Origin: a virus
Strand: one strand, 5' to 3'
Length of the DNA stretch: 41,369 nt
Virus record (IMG/VR): IMGVR_UViG_3300036846_000270
Coordinates: 1 to 41,369 of that record
Under the pieces are notes generated by a model. It did not search any database, was not told the DNA's origin, and saw only the letters and a program-made list of their open reading frames with translations. Shown here piece after piece: positions 8,797-16,091 of the stretch. Position 1 is the first letter of the stretch. Each line of letters starts with the position of its first letter. A program made the translations under genes and the position numbers.

Positions 8797-9086
8797 AGCG
8801 GATCGAGCCCGAAGCGGTCGACGTCATCTAGCCAGCGATCAATAGCCGCTCGATCCGTCAGCTCGTCGACGCGCCGGCGTAGCTCGGCGAGCGCTTCGCG
8901 GTCGCGCTCGTCGCCGTGGGGGTTCAAGTCCCAGACCGGCGCGCCGATCCATTGCCGGAAATAGGCGCGCAAGGCCGCGATCTGTTCGCCGGTTATCCGC
9001 TCGCCGAGCAGATAGGCTTGCATAGCCGGACGCAGAACGCCGGTCGTCTCGTACATCCAGAAGCCGGGGCCGATCGCGGTCGGCAT
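8793..9086 (-). CDS. Small conserved hypothetical
   Basis: A 97-aa protein starting MPTAIGPGFWMYETTGVLRP, with ITGEQIAALRAYFRQWIGAP in the middle and an acidic, helical C-terminus. This pattern occurs in Rhizobiales genomes and phages; the function is unknown. A strong AAGGGGGGA ribosome site lies upstream of the ATG. It is the first gene of a two-gene minus unit whose promoter must lie in 9087-9244. Confidence 0.75.
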   Translation of the reverse strand: MPTAIGPGFWMYETTGVLRPAMQAYLLGERITGEQIAALRAYFRQWIGAPVWDLNPHGDERDREALAELRRRVDELTDRAAIDRWLDDVDRFGLDPL

Positions 9087-9148
9087 GGTTTGATCCCCCC
9101 TTCGACGCTAAGCCTGTTTTAAAGCCGCTACGGCAGGGTAAGCGGTTC

Positions 9149-9168
9149 CCGGCTATAGGACTAGCCGG
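9149..9168. promoter_or_regulatory. Inverted repeat in the divergent intergenic region
   Basis: CCGGCTA and TAGCCGG form 7-bp perfect arms around a 6-bp spacer (taggac). It lies between the divergent genes starting at 9086 (minus) and 9245 (plus), where an operator would be expected. It also contains one GGACTAG, the motif repeated at 9441-9484. No convincing -35/-10 pair was found around it. Confidence 0.4.
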
Positions 9169-9244
9169 CCAGTCGCTTCCCCCTGGCCTACGCCTAGCGA
9201 GATAGACTGTCGCCCAAGGCAAAGGGAAAAGCGAGAGAGCGAAC

Positions 9245-9469
9245 ATGACCGACCGCCCCAACCGCAATGATTGGCAGATGACCGGCGATCCACCAGGGGG
9301 CTATCTTCTCGACCCCGACATCGGGCGAACCCATGTCCTGGCGCAACGCTGTCCCTGGTGCGGATACGCGATGGATCGGGCCACAGGGGTTGCTAGCGAT
9401 AAAGCCCCGGAACCCGGCGAACCGGACGCGGCCGGCGCGCGGACTAGTCCAAAAGTAGCCCCGGACTAG
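9245..9469 (+). CDS. Small single-knuckle zinc-finger-like protein
   Basis: A 74-aa protein with QRCPWCGYAMDRATGV at residues 36-51, half of a zinc ribbon. Related phage proteins of this shape usually have a second CxxC about 20 residues later, after a PxPGD segment; here the sequence instead goes through PEPGEPDAAG to a short tail with no cysteine. The stop codon lies inside one of the 11-bp iterons. The gene may therefore have lost its second half. A GAGAGAGCG ribosome site precedes the ATG. Confidence 0.55.
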   Translation: MTDRPNRNDWQMTGDPPGGYLLDPDIGRTHVLAQRCPWCGYAMDRATGVASDKAPEPGEPDAAGARTSPKVAPD

Positions 9470-9484
9470 TTTGGGACTAGAATC
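9441..9484 (+). repeat. Four 11-bp direct repeats (GGACTAG iterons)
   Basis: Units begin at 9441, 9452, 9463 and 9474, exactly 11 bp apart. Three share GGACTAG, and the second is degenerate (aaagtag). All are on the same face of the helix, as protein-binding iterons or integrase arm sites would be. They cover the end of the small zinc-finger gene and the start of the intergenic region. Confidence 0.75.
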
Positions 9485-9503
9485 GGAGGAACGTCGCGGG
9501 AAC

Positions 9504-9565
9504 GCGGTTAGACAATTTCGCTCAATAAATCCGGCGTTTGTTCCGGTCGAAAAATGTCTAACCGC
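9504..9565. repeat. Inverted repeat GCGGTTAGACA / TGTCTAACCGC
   Basis: Perfect 11-bp arms at 9504-9514 and 9555-9565 enclose 40 bp. The inner 8 bases (TGTCTAAC) recur in a second inverted pair at 9650-9687, so four copies lie within 185 bp. The region is between convergent genes and close to the integrase, so a recombination site is more likely than a promoter operator. Confidence 0.7.
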
Positions 9566-9589
9566 TTGGTTTCCTACTATTCGTAAGCT

Positions 9590-9623
9590 AGGGCTTGAAT
9601 TCAACGACCAATCGTCAAGCCCT
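9590..9623. repeat. Inverted repeat AGGGCTTGA / TCAAGCCCT
   Basis: Perfect 9-bp arms with a 16-bp loop lie between the two TGTCTAAC inverted pairs. There is no T-run after it on either strand, so a Rho-independent terminator is unlikely. It could be the core of an attachment site or a factor-independent structural element between convergent genes. Confidence 0.5.
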
Positions 9624-9649
9624 TGCTATGCGCCGTTATTCGGGAATTT

Positions 9650-9687
9650 ATGTCTAACGATCGCGGCGCTCAATGAAAGTTAGACAT
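9650..9687. repeat. Inverted repeat ATGTCTAAC / GTTAGACAT
   Basis: Perfect 9-bp arms lie at 9650-9658 and 9679-9687 with 20 bp between. They carry the same TGTCTAAC element as the pair at 9504-9565 but with shorter spacing. Together the two pairs and the 9-bp hairpin between them make 9504-9687 the most repeat-rich short region outside the collagen gene. Confidence 0.7.
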
Positions 9688-9697
9688 TTGCAGCGGC

Positions 9698-10066
9698 TTA
9701 GTCCGGCCGTTGCTCCGGATGAAGCTTCCAGAACTCAAACGGCGACAGGCAGCTAAATGTCGTCGAGGCGTAGGCTCCGGCGCAATGGCGATCGACGAGC
9801 CGTTGATCGATCTTTTGCTCGATCGGATCGGTCGAATTGTAATGGTAGCCGCGCGCGACGCACTCCGGGTCCGCCGGATGGTCCCGGCAATAGAGAATGA
9901 TCCAGTTTGCCGCGCCGGCCTCTTTGTCGACGCAGACTTGATGCGTCGGCGGTTGATTGATTGCGCCGGACGTATCCGGCTCGTCATGGCAAACCATCTT
10001 TGCGGACGCCGGGAAGGCGACGCTCGCGAGAAGCGCCGCCGCGGCGGCGAGGACTTTGATAATCAT
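9698..10066 (-). CDS. Secreted six-cysteine protein, possible lysogenic conversion gene
   Basis: A 122-aa protein with a clear Sec signal peptide: a short basic start, the hydrophobic run VLAAAAALLASVAF, then a PASA|K cleavage site after residue 22. The mature part has six cysteines (26, 45, 60, 69, 95, 106), so three disulfides are possible in the periplasm. A strong GGGAGG site precedes the ATG. It starts 11 bases after the integrase stop and ends the minus operon. Genes next to an integrase are often host-altering cargo. I do not recognise the family. A periplasmic immunity or Rz1-like role cannot be excluded, though there is no lipobox. Confidence 0.75.
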   Translation of the reverse strand: MIIKVLAAAAALLASVAFPASAKMVCHDEPDTSGAINQPPTHQVCVDKEAGAANWIILYCRDHPADPECVARGYHYNSTDPIEQKIDQRLVDRHCAGAYASTTFSCLSPFEFWKLHPEQRPD

Positions 10067-10077
10067 CGCTCGCCTCC

Positions 10078-11160
10078 CTACGCCATGAAGGCGACGATCT
10101 CGCCGGCGTATTCCTCTTGCTCGAAGTCATCGCCGAGATAGACGCGCAGTTGCTTCTCGGTCTTATGACCCGTAAACGCCATCGTCAGCGCGAGCGCGTC
10201 GGTCCGGCCGGCGCGAAGCGCGGCGCGGTACATCCGCTGCGCCGCAAGCTTGCGCGTTCCATGCGTCGAGAGATGCGGCAAGCCGGCCTCGACGCAAGCC
10301 GCATGGAACCAGTTGGTAAAGTAGCTCGGCGAGAACGGCCGCGGCTTCCACTTGCCTTCACCCGGCGTCATTAGGAACGGGAGCGGCCGGAGCGCGACGA
10401 CGTTGTCCCGCGGCGGCAAGACCTCGTCGAGCGACGGCGCAAGCGGAAGCTTCATCTTCCGGCCGGTCTTTTGTTGCTTAAAGACGATCATGTCGCCGAC
10501 AACATCGGCCCAGCCGAAGGTAACGACATCGGATCGGCGTTGGCCGGACCATAGCAAGACCATCAAGGCGCGGTATTGCATGGTTCCTTTCGGCCAGCGC
10601 CGGACGAAGGTCTCGACATCCGTCTCGGTCCATGTCGGGAAGCCTTCGGACTTCTCGACCGCGAGAAGCTTTACGCCTTGCGTCGGATCGATCTCGATCG
10701 CGTACCGCTTCGCCTCGATCGCGAAGCTAAAGAGCGCGCGGACCGCATAGAGCCAGTTATTCGCGGTCGGCGGCGTCGCCTTGCGGTTCTCTAGCCCTTG
10801 CTCGATGTCGGTCTTTTTCATCGTCGCGAGCCGCAAGCCGCCGACATGCTTCGTCCAGCCGTTGAGAAGACTCCGGCGTTGAACTTGCGTCGCCGTCGCG
10901 ATCTTCCCGAAGGTCTCGCTGTCGAGATAGTCGCGGACGATCTTCTCGACGGTTCCGAGCGGCGACGCGACCGGCCGCGGCTTATGGATCAGATCGCCGC
11001 CGCCGCCGACCGCATCCCAATAGGCGCGGTCAAACTTGCGGAAGCCTTCGGCCGGATCGGGAAGTTCCGTTCCGGTCGGTCGGTAGTAGAGATAAAGCTT
11101 GCCTTTCGAGACGTAGCGTTTGACGCCCTTGTAACGGACGCCGTTGGTGGTGAAGGTCAT
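10078..11160 (-). CDS. int: Tyrosine-family site-specific integrase
   Basis: A 360-aa phage integrase. Residues 70-160 look like a core-binding SAM-like domain. The catalytic domain has Arg208 in SGQRRSDV, Lys231 in QQKTGRKM, His300 and Arg303 in STHGTRK, His332 in FTGHKTEKQ and the nucleophile Tyr341 in LRVYLGDD, so the full R-K-H-R-H-Y set is present. It would insert phage DNA at a chromosomal attB and, with or without an excisionase, excise it. The ATG overlaps the stop of the small gene upstream (ATGA), so it is translated with the recombination operon. No Mu transposase exists in this genome although the tail is Mu-like. Confidence 0.95.
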   Translation of the reverse strand: MTFTTNGVRYKGVKRYVSKGKLYLYYRPTGTELPDPAEGFRKFDRAYWDAVGGGGDLIHKPRPVASPLGTVEKIVRDYLDSETFGKIATATQVQRRSLLNGWTKHVGGLRLATMKKTDIEQGLENRKATPPTANNWLYAVRALFSFAIEAKRYAIEIDPTQGVKLLAVEKSEGFPTWTETDVETFVRRWPKGTMQYRALMVLLWSGQRRSDVVTFGWADVVGDMIVFKQQKTGRKMKLPLAPSLDEVLPPRDNVVALRPLPFLMTPGEGKWKPRPFSPSYFTNWFHAACVEAGLPHLSTHGTRKLAAQRMYRAALRAGRTDALALTMAFTGHKTEKQLRVYLGDDFEQEEYAGEIVAFMA

Positions 11161-11363
11161 ATCCGGTCCTTATTTTTCTCCCACTCTGTTTGTTCAGTCT
11201 CCGGCGGCGTCTCGGCGGGAGTAGAAGGCGCGCCAGCGACAATGACGATTTTACCGTCCCGTTCGATATAAATCTCGCGGACCGGGAAACCGCTTTGCAA
11301 GGCCGCGCGCATCGCTGCGGCGAGGTCTCGCTGGCGGTAGGTTAGAGGTCCGTGGGCCGACAT
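11157..11363 (-). CDS. Small conserved hypothetical upstream of integrase
   Basis: A 68-aa protein. The pattern LTYRQRDLAAAMRAALQSG then IYIERDGKIVIVAG is familiar from many small alphaproteobacterial phage proteins of unknown role. A Pro/Glu-rich tail follows. It is coupled to the integrase by a 4-base overlap. A helix followed by two strands could be a small DNA-binding or excisionase-like fold, but no excisionase motif is evident. Confidence 0.7.
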   Translation of the reverse strand: MSAHGPLTYRQRDLAAAMRAALQSGFPVREIYIERDGKIVIVAGAPSTPAETPPETEQTEWEKNKDRI

Positions 11364-11369
11364 AATCGA

Positions 11370-11561
11370 TCATCGCTCCGCGATATGATCTGAGGGCCTG
11401 GGGTTATCCAGCCCTTCCTCTCGCCGCTCCCGGCGTTGGCGGGCGTTCAATTGTCGCCGTTCTGGTCCGCGGAGTAACCGCGTCGAGCCAAAAACGGCGA
11501 TATAGAGCGCGCGGGTAGCCGCGCGGCGCTCCCTATCCTTGCGCCGTCGCTTCTCGGTCAT
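11370..11561 (-). CDS. Small highly basic protein
   Basis: A 63-aa protein rich in Arg and Lys, with MTEKRRRKDRERRAAT at the start and another Arg cluster near residue 45. The ATG overlaps the stop of the ATPase gene (ATGA), which supports it being real and sets this start. Such a charge pattern suggests nucleic-acid binding. No family recognised. Confidence 0.55.
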   Translation of the reverse strand: MTEKRRRKDRERRAATRALYIAVFGSTRLLRGPERRQLNARQRRERREEGLDNPRPSDHIAER

Positions 11562-13231
11562 GCGGCTTTTCTCGCGGCGATCGGCTCGACGACGCCGCCG
11601 GCGAGCCAGTAGGAATTCCCGGCGCCGACCGCGGCAAGGTCCGGGACATGATCGCGCCGGAGCGTCGAACAAACGAGCGCCGGCATCCGGAGCGCCTCGA
11701 TCAGCGCGAAGAGACCGCCGCGCGAAGGCGGATCGAGGATATCGGCCCCGTCGAAGATGACGAGCGCCGAGCCGTCGATCTCAGCCATTGCGGCGGCGAG
11801 CAGCACGCGAACGCGGTATTGCTCCGATGACGACAGGAGATCGTAGGGACGGCCGGCGTAGGTGATCGATCCCGCGGCGTCTAGCCGCACCCCGAGCCAG
11901 CCGGCCGGACCGGCGAGCGCGTCGAGCGTCCCGCCGAAGACATCGAGGACGCGGGCAAGCTTGGCCGCGCGCAGACCTTCCGGGCCCAGGAGATCGATCA
12001 CGATCTCGTTCCCGGTTATGAGCGCGTGGAGCCGGTCCGCTTCGGCCTTGGTGTTGTAGTCCGCGAGACGCTTCTCGGCGTCGGCGAGCCGCGCCTCGAT
12101 CGCTTCGCGGTTTAGCCCGGTCTCGACCGCGCGCGGCCACTGGTCGAGCCGATGGCGCGCGTCGAGCGAATCGCGGACCGCGATCTCGGCTTGCGCCATC
12201 TCGCGTCGCGCTTGGCTCAGGTCGGCGTTCGCGCGCGATAGCTTCCCGTCCGCTTCGGCGATCGCGTCCCGACGCTTGTTCAGCTCCGCATTGTTGACAC
12301 CGACCGCCGGCGCTTTCTCGACGCGGGTCTCGACGAGCGACACGCGATCGAAGACGAGCGGTCCGCCGCAATGCGGACAAGGGAACGAGACGACCTTGTC
12401 GGCCGGCGGAAGCTTGGCGCGCAACTCCTGCACCTGGTGGTAGGCTCCGGCGTATTCATTGACCCGCGCCGTCAGGCGTTCGAGCGCGCCTTGCCGCGCG
12501 TCGTAGAGATCGGCTTCCTCTTCGAGCCGGCTGCGCTCCGCGGCCGAGACCGCCGCCGCCGAGACCGCGCGATCGCGCTCGGCCTTCGCATTGCCGACAT
12601 CGCGGATCAGCTCGTCGCGATCGAGGTCCGCGAGATCGGGACGCCAGGATGACGCGACGCGGCTTCCCCAATTCGCGCCGGTCGCTTGCCGCCACGCGCC
12701 TTTGTATTGCTGGCCGCGCTCGCGCCGGGACGCGACGGTCGCATCCCATCCCGACGCCTCGATCGTCGGCCAGACGGTGTCGAGGACTTGCGCGCCGGGA
12801 AGACCGGCGTCGTCGAGCGCCGCGCCGAGATCCTCGCGCGTCGGCTCGGCGTGGAGATACTCGCTCAACACCCGGAGCCGGTCCTTTGGCGGCATGGCAA
12901 CAAGCGACCGCAAGCCGGTCGCATATTCGCTTGCTTGCGGCGGACGACCGGTCGTCTGGCTCCGCGCCGCCGGCCACTCGACACGGACGGTCCCGTCGGC
13001 GCTCGTCACCTCGACGCTCCCGCTATTGGCTCCGGTCCGGACGAGCGCGCCGGCCGCGGTCGGCCGAAGACCGGCGACCGGAAGCGCGTTCCCGGTGAGC
13101 GCCGCGGCGACCGCGAGCGCGACCGACGACTTGCCGGCGGCGTTGAGACCGCAGAGAAGCGCGACCGGCGCGGCCTCGAGGTCGGCGCGCGCACAGCCGC
13201 GGAAGTCGCGGACGCTAATCGTCATCGTCAT
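11558..13231 (-). CDS. SbcC/Rad50/RecF-like ABC ATPase
   Basis: A 557-aa SMC-type ATPase. Walker A is GLNAAGKSS at residues 28-36; the ABC signature region is LLSSSEQYRVR around 465-475; Walker B is LVIFDGADI around 490-497. The middle is coiled-coil-like (210-270 and 315-405) around CPHCGG at 285-290, which resembles one CxxC of a Rad50 zinc hook. It is about half the length of SbcC. Phage proteins of this type usually work with a nuclease in DNA end processing or replication. The ATG at 13231 overlaps the upstream stop; the longer ORF reaching 13495 has an Arg-rich, non-protein-like N-terminus. It sits in one operon with a PD-(D/E)XK nuclease and a candidate annealing protein. Confidence 0.85.
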   Translation of the reverse strand: MTMTISVRDFRGCARADLEAAPVALLCGLNAAGKSSVALAVAAALTGNALPVAGLRPTAAGALVRTGANSGSVEVTSADGTVRVEWPAARSQTTGRPPQASEYATGLRSLVAMPPKDRLRVLSEYLHAEPTREDLGAALDDAGLPGAQVLDTVWPTIEASGWDATVASRRERGQQYKGAWRQATGANWGSRVASSWRPDLADLDRDELIRDVGNAKAERDRAVSAAAVSAAERSRLEEEADLYDARQGALERLTARVNEYAGAYHQVQELRAKLPPADKVVSFPCPHCGGPLVFDRVSLVETRVEKAPAVGVNNAELNKRRDAIAEADGKLSRANADLSQARREMAQAEIAVRDSLDARHRLDQWPRAVETGLNREAIEARLADAEKRLADYNTKAEADRLHALITGNEIVIDLLGPEGLRAAKLARVLDVFGGTLDALAGPAGWLGVRLDAAGSITYAGRPYDLLSSSEQYRVRVLLAAAMAEIDGSALVIFDGADILDPPSRGGLFALIEALRMPALVCSTLRRDHVPDLAAVGAGNSYWLAGGVVEPIAARKAA

Positions 13232-13422
13232 TGGTGGTGGTCCCGTAGCCAGAGAAGCGTGTCGAGAACCGCGGTCATCGCGGCGATCTGCTTGTCGGCG
13301 TTCGCTTGCGTCATCTTCCGGTCCGCGACGCGCCGCGGATAAACGCGCTTGCGGAAGCCGATCTCGCGCTCGACGCAGACGATCTGCTCGGCGAGCGGTA
13401 TCGGGAAGAGTTCGCCGCTCAT
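13228..13422 (-). CDS. Small conserved phage hypothetical
   Basis: A 64-aa protein starting MSGELFPIPLAEQIVCVERE, followed by FRKRVYPRRVADRKMTQ and a helical end. This pattern is common in phages next to recombination or nuclease genes; the function is unknown. The start at 13422 overlaps the stop of the upstream gene and its own stop overlaps the ATPase start, both as ATGA, so it is part of a tightly coupled set. Confidence 0.75.
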   Translation of the reverse strand: MSGELFPIPLAEQIVCVEREIGFRKRVYPRRVADRKMTQANADKQIAAMTAVLDTLLWLRDHHQ

Positions 13423-13760
13423 GTCCAGATGATCCGGTCGAAGACGATCGCGGTTCCGGCGATCCACGGCAGGTCGTCCGGCTCGCCGCCCTCATGCTGC
13501 AACCAGTTGTGCCGATAGATCGCGGTTGCCGCTTCGTTGCGGGGCCGCGGACCGCCTTGCCGCATATGCCCTAGCTCGTCGACGAACATATCGCGGTATT
13601 CGTCGGACTTCGGATCGAGCACCCGGACGTGTTCCATCGGCTCGCCGACGATCGGCTCGACGAGCCGTCTTATCTGGTCGAGCGTCGGCGATTCCGGCCA
13701 GTCGATTATCTCGCCCTGAAGCGATCCATCGGCCCAGTAAATCGTGAATCTAGTCAACAT
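13419..13760 (-). CDS. DUF3846-like hypothetical protein
   Basis: A 113-aa protein. The layout MFVDELGHMR, then RNEAATAIYRHNW, then a C-terminal WIAGTAIVFDR matches the DUF3846 pattern (conserved Asn-x-x-Ala-Thr and a final G-x-A/V-V-h-h), which occurs in phages and plasmids without known function. It starts 4 bases after the stop of the candidate annealing protein. Confidence 0.7.
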   Translation of the reverse strand: MLTRFTIYWADGSLQGEIIDWPESPTLDQIRRLVEPIVGEPMEHVRVLDPKSDEYRDMFVDELGHMRQGGPRPRNEAATAIYRHNWLQHEGGEPDDLPWIAGTAIVFDRIIWT

Positions 13761-13764
13761 CGCC

Positions 13765-14751
13765 CTATGCCTCGAAGGTTATCCGGCCGGTCGGTCCCGG
13801 CGGCGGCGGCTCCGGAGTTTCCCGGTTTTCCGGCTCGGTTTCCCGGCTTTCCCGGCTTTCCCGGTTTTCCGGCGCGGCGGTTTCCCGGCGCGGCCGACCG
13901 CGGCGCGCCGCTGCCGGCTTCTCGGCGCTCGGCTCGGCCGGCACAGGCTCCGGGACCGCGGCGAACCAATCGGCCGGGTCGCTCATGCCGTCTTTCAGGC
14001 TGTTGTAAATCTTTTCGAGCATGACGACCTGCGCGGGCCGGATCGCGTCGAGCCGCCGCTGAATGCGCGCCTCAATTTGAGGCTGGGTGACGTTAAATTC
14101 CGCGAACGCCGCGAGCATCTGCTTGATGCCCTCCGGGCTAGTATCGGCCTTGGCCGTCATCGTCCGTTCGCAGGCTTGTAGCGCGGCCTCGGTGACGTCG
14201 CCGGGAATGACCGTCAACAGGACCGCACGCTTGCGGCGCTGGCCGAAATTGGCGATCAGTTCGTAAATGTCGCGCTCGTCCCGAAGCTGATATCCACCCT
14301 GCTTCGTGTCGCGCCAATGCCGGACCTGAAATTGCCGCTCGTCATAAAACCCGGTTTCCAAATCCCAGGCATAGGCGACGCACTCGCTATATTCGCCGTG
14401 CCGCGCAATTTCCTTGATTCCGCTCGCGATGTTCCCCCACCGCTGCGCGATCGCCTCGGCGAGCCGGATCGAGGGGCCGCGGATGTCGGTCCCGCCGCGC
14501 GCATATTGGTAGATCGCGGACTTGGCGAGCGTCGGCCGCGTGCAGTCGTTCAGGATCGTTTCCATTGCGCGGATTTGGTCCCGCGGGTTGGCGCGGGCGA
14601 TCAGCATCCGCGCCTGAACCTCGGCAACGGCACGCTGGCTCTCGACCGACACAAGGCCGCCGCCGGCCGGTTGCGCGTTCGTGGCAACCTCGCCGGCGGA
14701 AAACGGATTGGCCTCGCGCGGCGGGACGAGTTTCGGAAGCGGTGCAGCCAT
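13765..14751 (-). CDS. Phage recombination-associated protein, possible ssDNA annealing protein
   Basis: A 328-aa protein with the pattern QRAVAEVQARMLIA, then IYQYARGGTDIRGPSIRLAE, SECVAYAWDLETG and AVLLTVIPGD, which I recognise from many phages next to PD-(D/E)XK nucleases. These are often thought to be RecT/Erf-like annealing proteins; the role is inferred from pairing with the nuclease gene upstream. The C-terminal 80 residues are low complexity, with RRGRPRR (AT-hook-like) and an Arg/Glu repeat. The ATG at 14751 has an AAAGG site; an in-frame GTG at 14841, overlapping the upstream stop, is an alternative start adding 30 residues. Confidence 0.75.
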   Translation of the reverse strand: MAAPLPKLVPPREANPFSAGEVATNAQPAGGGLVSVESQRAVAEVQARMLIARANPRDQIRAMETILNDCTRPTLAKSAIYQYARGGTDIRGPSIRLAEAIAQRWGNIASGIKEIARHGEYSECVAYAWDLETGFYDERQFQVRHWRDTKQGGYQLRDERDIYELIANFGQRRKRAVLLTVIPGDVTEAALQACERTMTAKADTSPEGIKQMLAAFAEFNVTQPQIEARIQRRLDAIRPAQVVMLEKIYNSLKDGMSDPADWFAAVPEPVPAEPSAEKPAAARRGRPRRETAAPENRESRESRETEPENRETPEPPPPGPTGRITFEA

Positions 14752-14840
14752 CGGTGTTGCCTTTCGTTGGATAATGTCGAGCGCCGACCAGAACCGGCCG
14801 GCTTTGATCGGTCGCCGGACGCGCGGCGTAAGCTTCGCCA

Positions 14841-15713
14841 CTAAACCTCCCGCGGCGAATGGTGGCGTTTGCCTTCGTGACAGAACTCCGTCCCGAACGC
14901 CGGACAGTATTTCGGCGAGCAAAGCGTCGAGGACGGGTTCGCCAGAAACGCCCACGGCTCGCGACGCTTGATCCCGCGGCGCTCGTCGCCTTTGCGGAAG
15001 ACCTCGAGATCGCGGGCAATGTGGTCGATGATCGCCGTCGCCGCGACTTCGGCTTGCACGATGACCGCGGTGTTTGATGTCGGCTTCGGCTGCGGCTTGT
15101 CGCGCCGGACGCGTTGGACAAAGTCGATCGACGCGCGCTCGATCGGGAGACCATGCGTCCGCGCGAGCAAGGAATAGCCGCCGAGCTGCGGCGCGAACGA
15201 TGCCGGCATCCTGACGCCGGTCTTCAGATCGCGGACCGCTCCCGGCTCGCGCGCGACAAGGTCGGGCTGGCCGGAAAGAATGAGACCCGGCGCGATCTCC
15301 GCTTCGAGCCGTTCCTCGACGATGATCGGCTCGATCGCCGGCGCGACGACGGCATGATAGGCGATCGTCATCGCGATAGTCTGATCGACCGCGTCGCGCA
15401 TGTTGTGCGTCGGGCCATTGGGGCCGTCGAATGTGACCTCGGCAAAGTCGAGCGCGTTGTCGAGACCGTCGCGGCTCGCGGCGACCGCAAAGTCGCGCGA
15501 CGGCAGCTTGCCGGTCCGCGCCTTTTCATCGAGCGAGACCGCCGCGCCGCGGTGCACAGCCGTCCCGACGATCGCGGCGATCGAGCGCGGGAGATAGCGC
15601 AAGCGGAAGCCGGCCTCGGCGATCTCGGCCCAGATAAGCCGGGTCGCACCGCGCCGCGGACAGTCGGGATAACCGGAGAGTGACGAAACGCGAAGCGTCG
15701 TGGTGTAGTTCAT
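14841..15713 (-). CDS. Cas4/RecB-like PD-(D/E)XK exonuclease with Fe-S cysteines
   Basis: A 290-aa nuclease. The core is AVHRG (His54), SGQPDLV (Asp151), RDLKTG (Asp162 and Lys164) and the QLGGYSLLA helix (Gln176), the usual RecB-family order. Four cysteines, C18 near the N-terminus and C265, C270 and C278 near the C-terminus, match the split 4Fe-4S arrangement of Cas4 and AddB. It probably resects DNA ends for recombination by the putative annealing protein encoded just downstream. A GAGGA site precedes the ATG. Confidence 0.85.
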   Translation of the reverse strand: MNYTTTLRVSSLSGYPDCPRRGATRLIWAEIAEAGFRLRYLPRSIAAIVGTAVHRGAAVSLDEKARTGKLPSRDFAVAASRDGLDNALDFAEVTFDGPNGPTHNMRDAVDQTIAMTIAYHAVVAPAIEPIIVEERLEAEIAPGLILSGQPDLVAREPGAVRDLKTGVRMPASFAPQLGGYSLLARTHGLPIERASIDFVQRVRRDKPQPKPTSNTAVIVQAEVAATAIIDHIARDLEVFRKGDERRGIKRREPWAFLANPSSTLCSPKYCPAFGTEFCHEGKRHHSPREV

Positions 15714-15732
15714 GGCTTGGTCCTCGCTTTGG

Positions 15733-15936
15733 TTATTGTGGTCGTCCTACCAACTCTTCGAGCCGCGCGATCGCTTGCGCGAGCCGCTCTTCACTATTCC
15801 GCCGCTCATGCCAGATGAGGATCGCGTCGCGCGCCGCGGTAATCAGCTCGTCGCCGAGCCGCCGGCCGATGGTCTCGGTCGAGGCGCTCGCGGCGATCGC
15901 TTCGCGGATCAAGGCGCGCTCGTATGGGTCCGCCAT
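15733..15936 (-). CDS. Small helical hypothetical protein
   Basis: A 67-aa protein that appears all-helical: DPYERALIREAIAASAS, then GDELITAARDAILIWHERR and a Glu/Arg/Leu-rich last helix. No family recognised. Its ATG shares one base with the stop of the membrane protein upstream (TGATG). It is the gene before the nuclease in the minus operon. Confidence 0.65.
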   Translation of the reverse strand: MADPYERALIREAIAASASTETIGRRLGDELITAARDAILIWHERRNSEERLAQAIARLEELVGRPQ

Positions 15937-16091
15937 CAGAAGACCGCGCGGACCAAGAGGTAAACGCCGAGCCAGAGAAGCGCGGAGACTCCATAGGAGA
16001 GAAGCCAGCCGCCGCGAAGCTTGCGGTCCGGCGGCGGCGGATACTCGCTTTCGCCGAGACCGTTGCGGATGTTCGTCCAGCCGGGGGTCAT
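15936..16091 (-). CDS. Small single-span membrane protein
   Basis: A 51-aa protein with a soluble Pro-rich N-terminal half (MTPGWTNIRNGLGESEYPPP) and one hydrophobic segment, GWLLSYGVSALLWLGVYLLV, near the C-terminus. The ATG overlaps the regulator stop as ATGA. Early membrane peptides of this size can act in superinfection exclusion or inhibit host membrane enzymes; nothing here decides which. Confidence 0.65.
   Translation of the reverse strand: MTPGWTNIRNGLGESEYPPPPDRKLRGGWLLSYGVSALLWLGVYLLVRAVF

Noticed and set aside
13232-13495. N-terminal 88-residue extension of the ATPase ORF
   Set aside because: Arg/Ser/Pro-rich and overlapping two other genes; ATGA overlap supports the start at 13231.
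12591-13574. 327-aa plus ORF opposite the ATPase
   Set aside because: Arg/Ser-rich shadow typical of GC-rich antisense frames; the ATPase has all motifs.
15114-15683. 189-aa plus ORF opposite the Cas4-like nuclease
   Set aside because: Charged low-complexity shadow; the nuclease motifs are on the minus strand.
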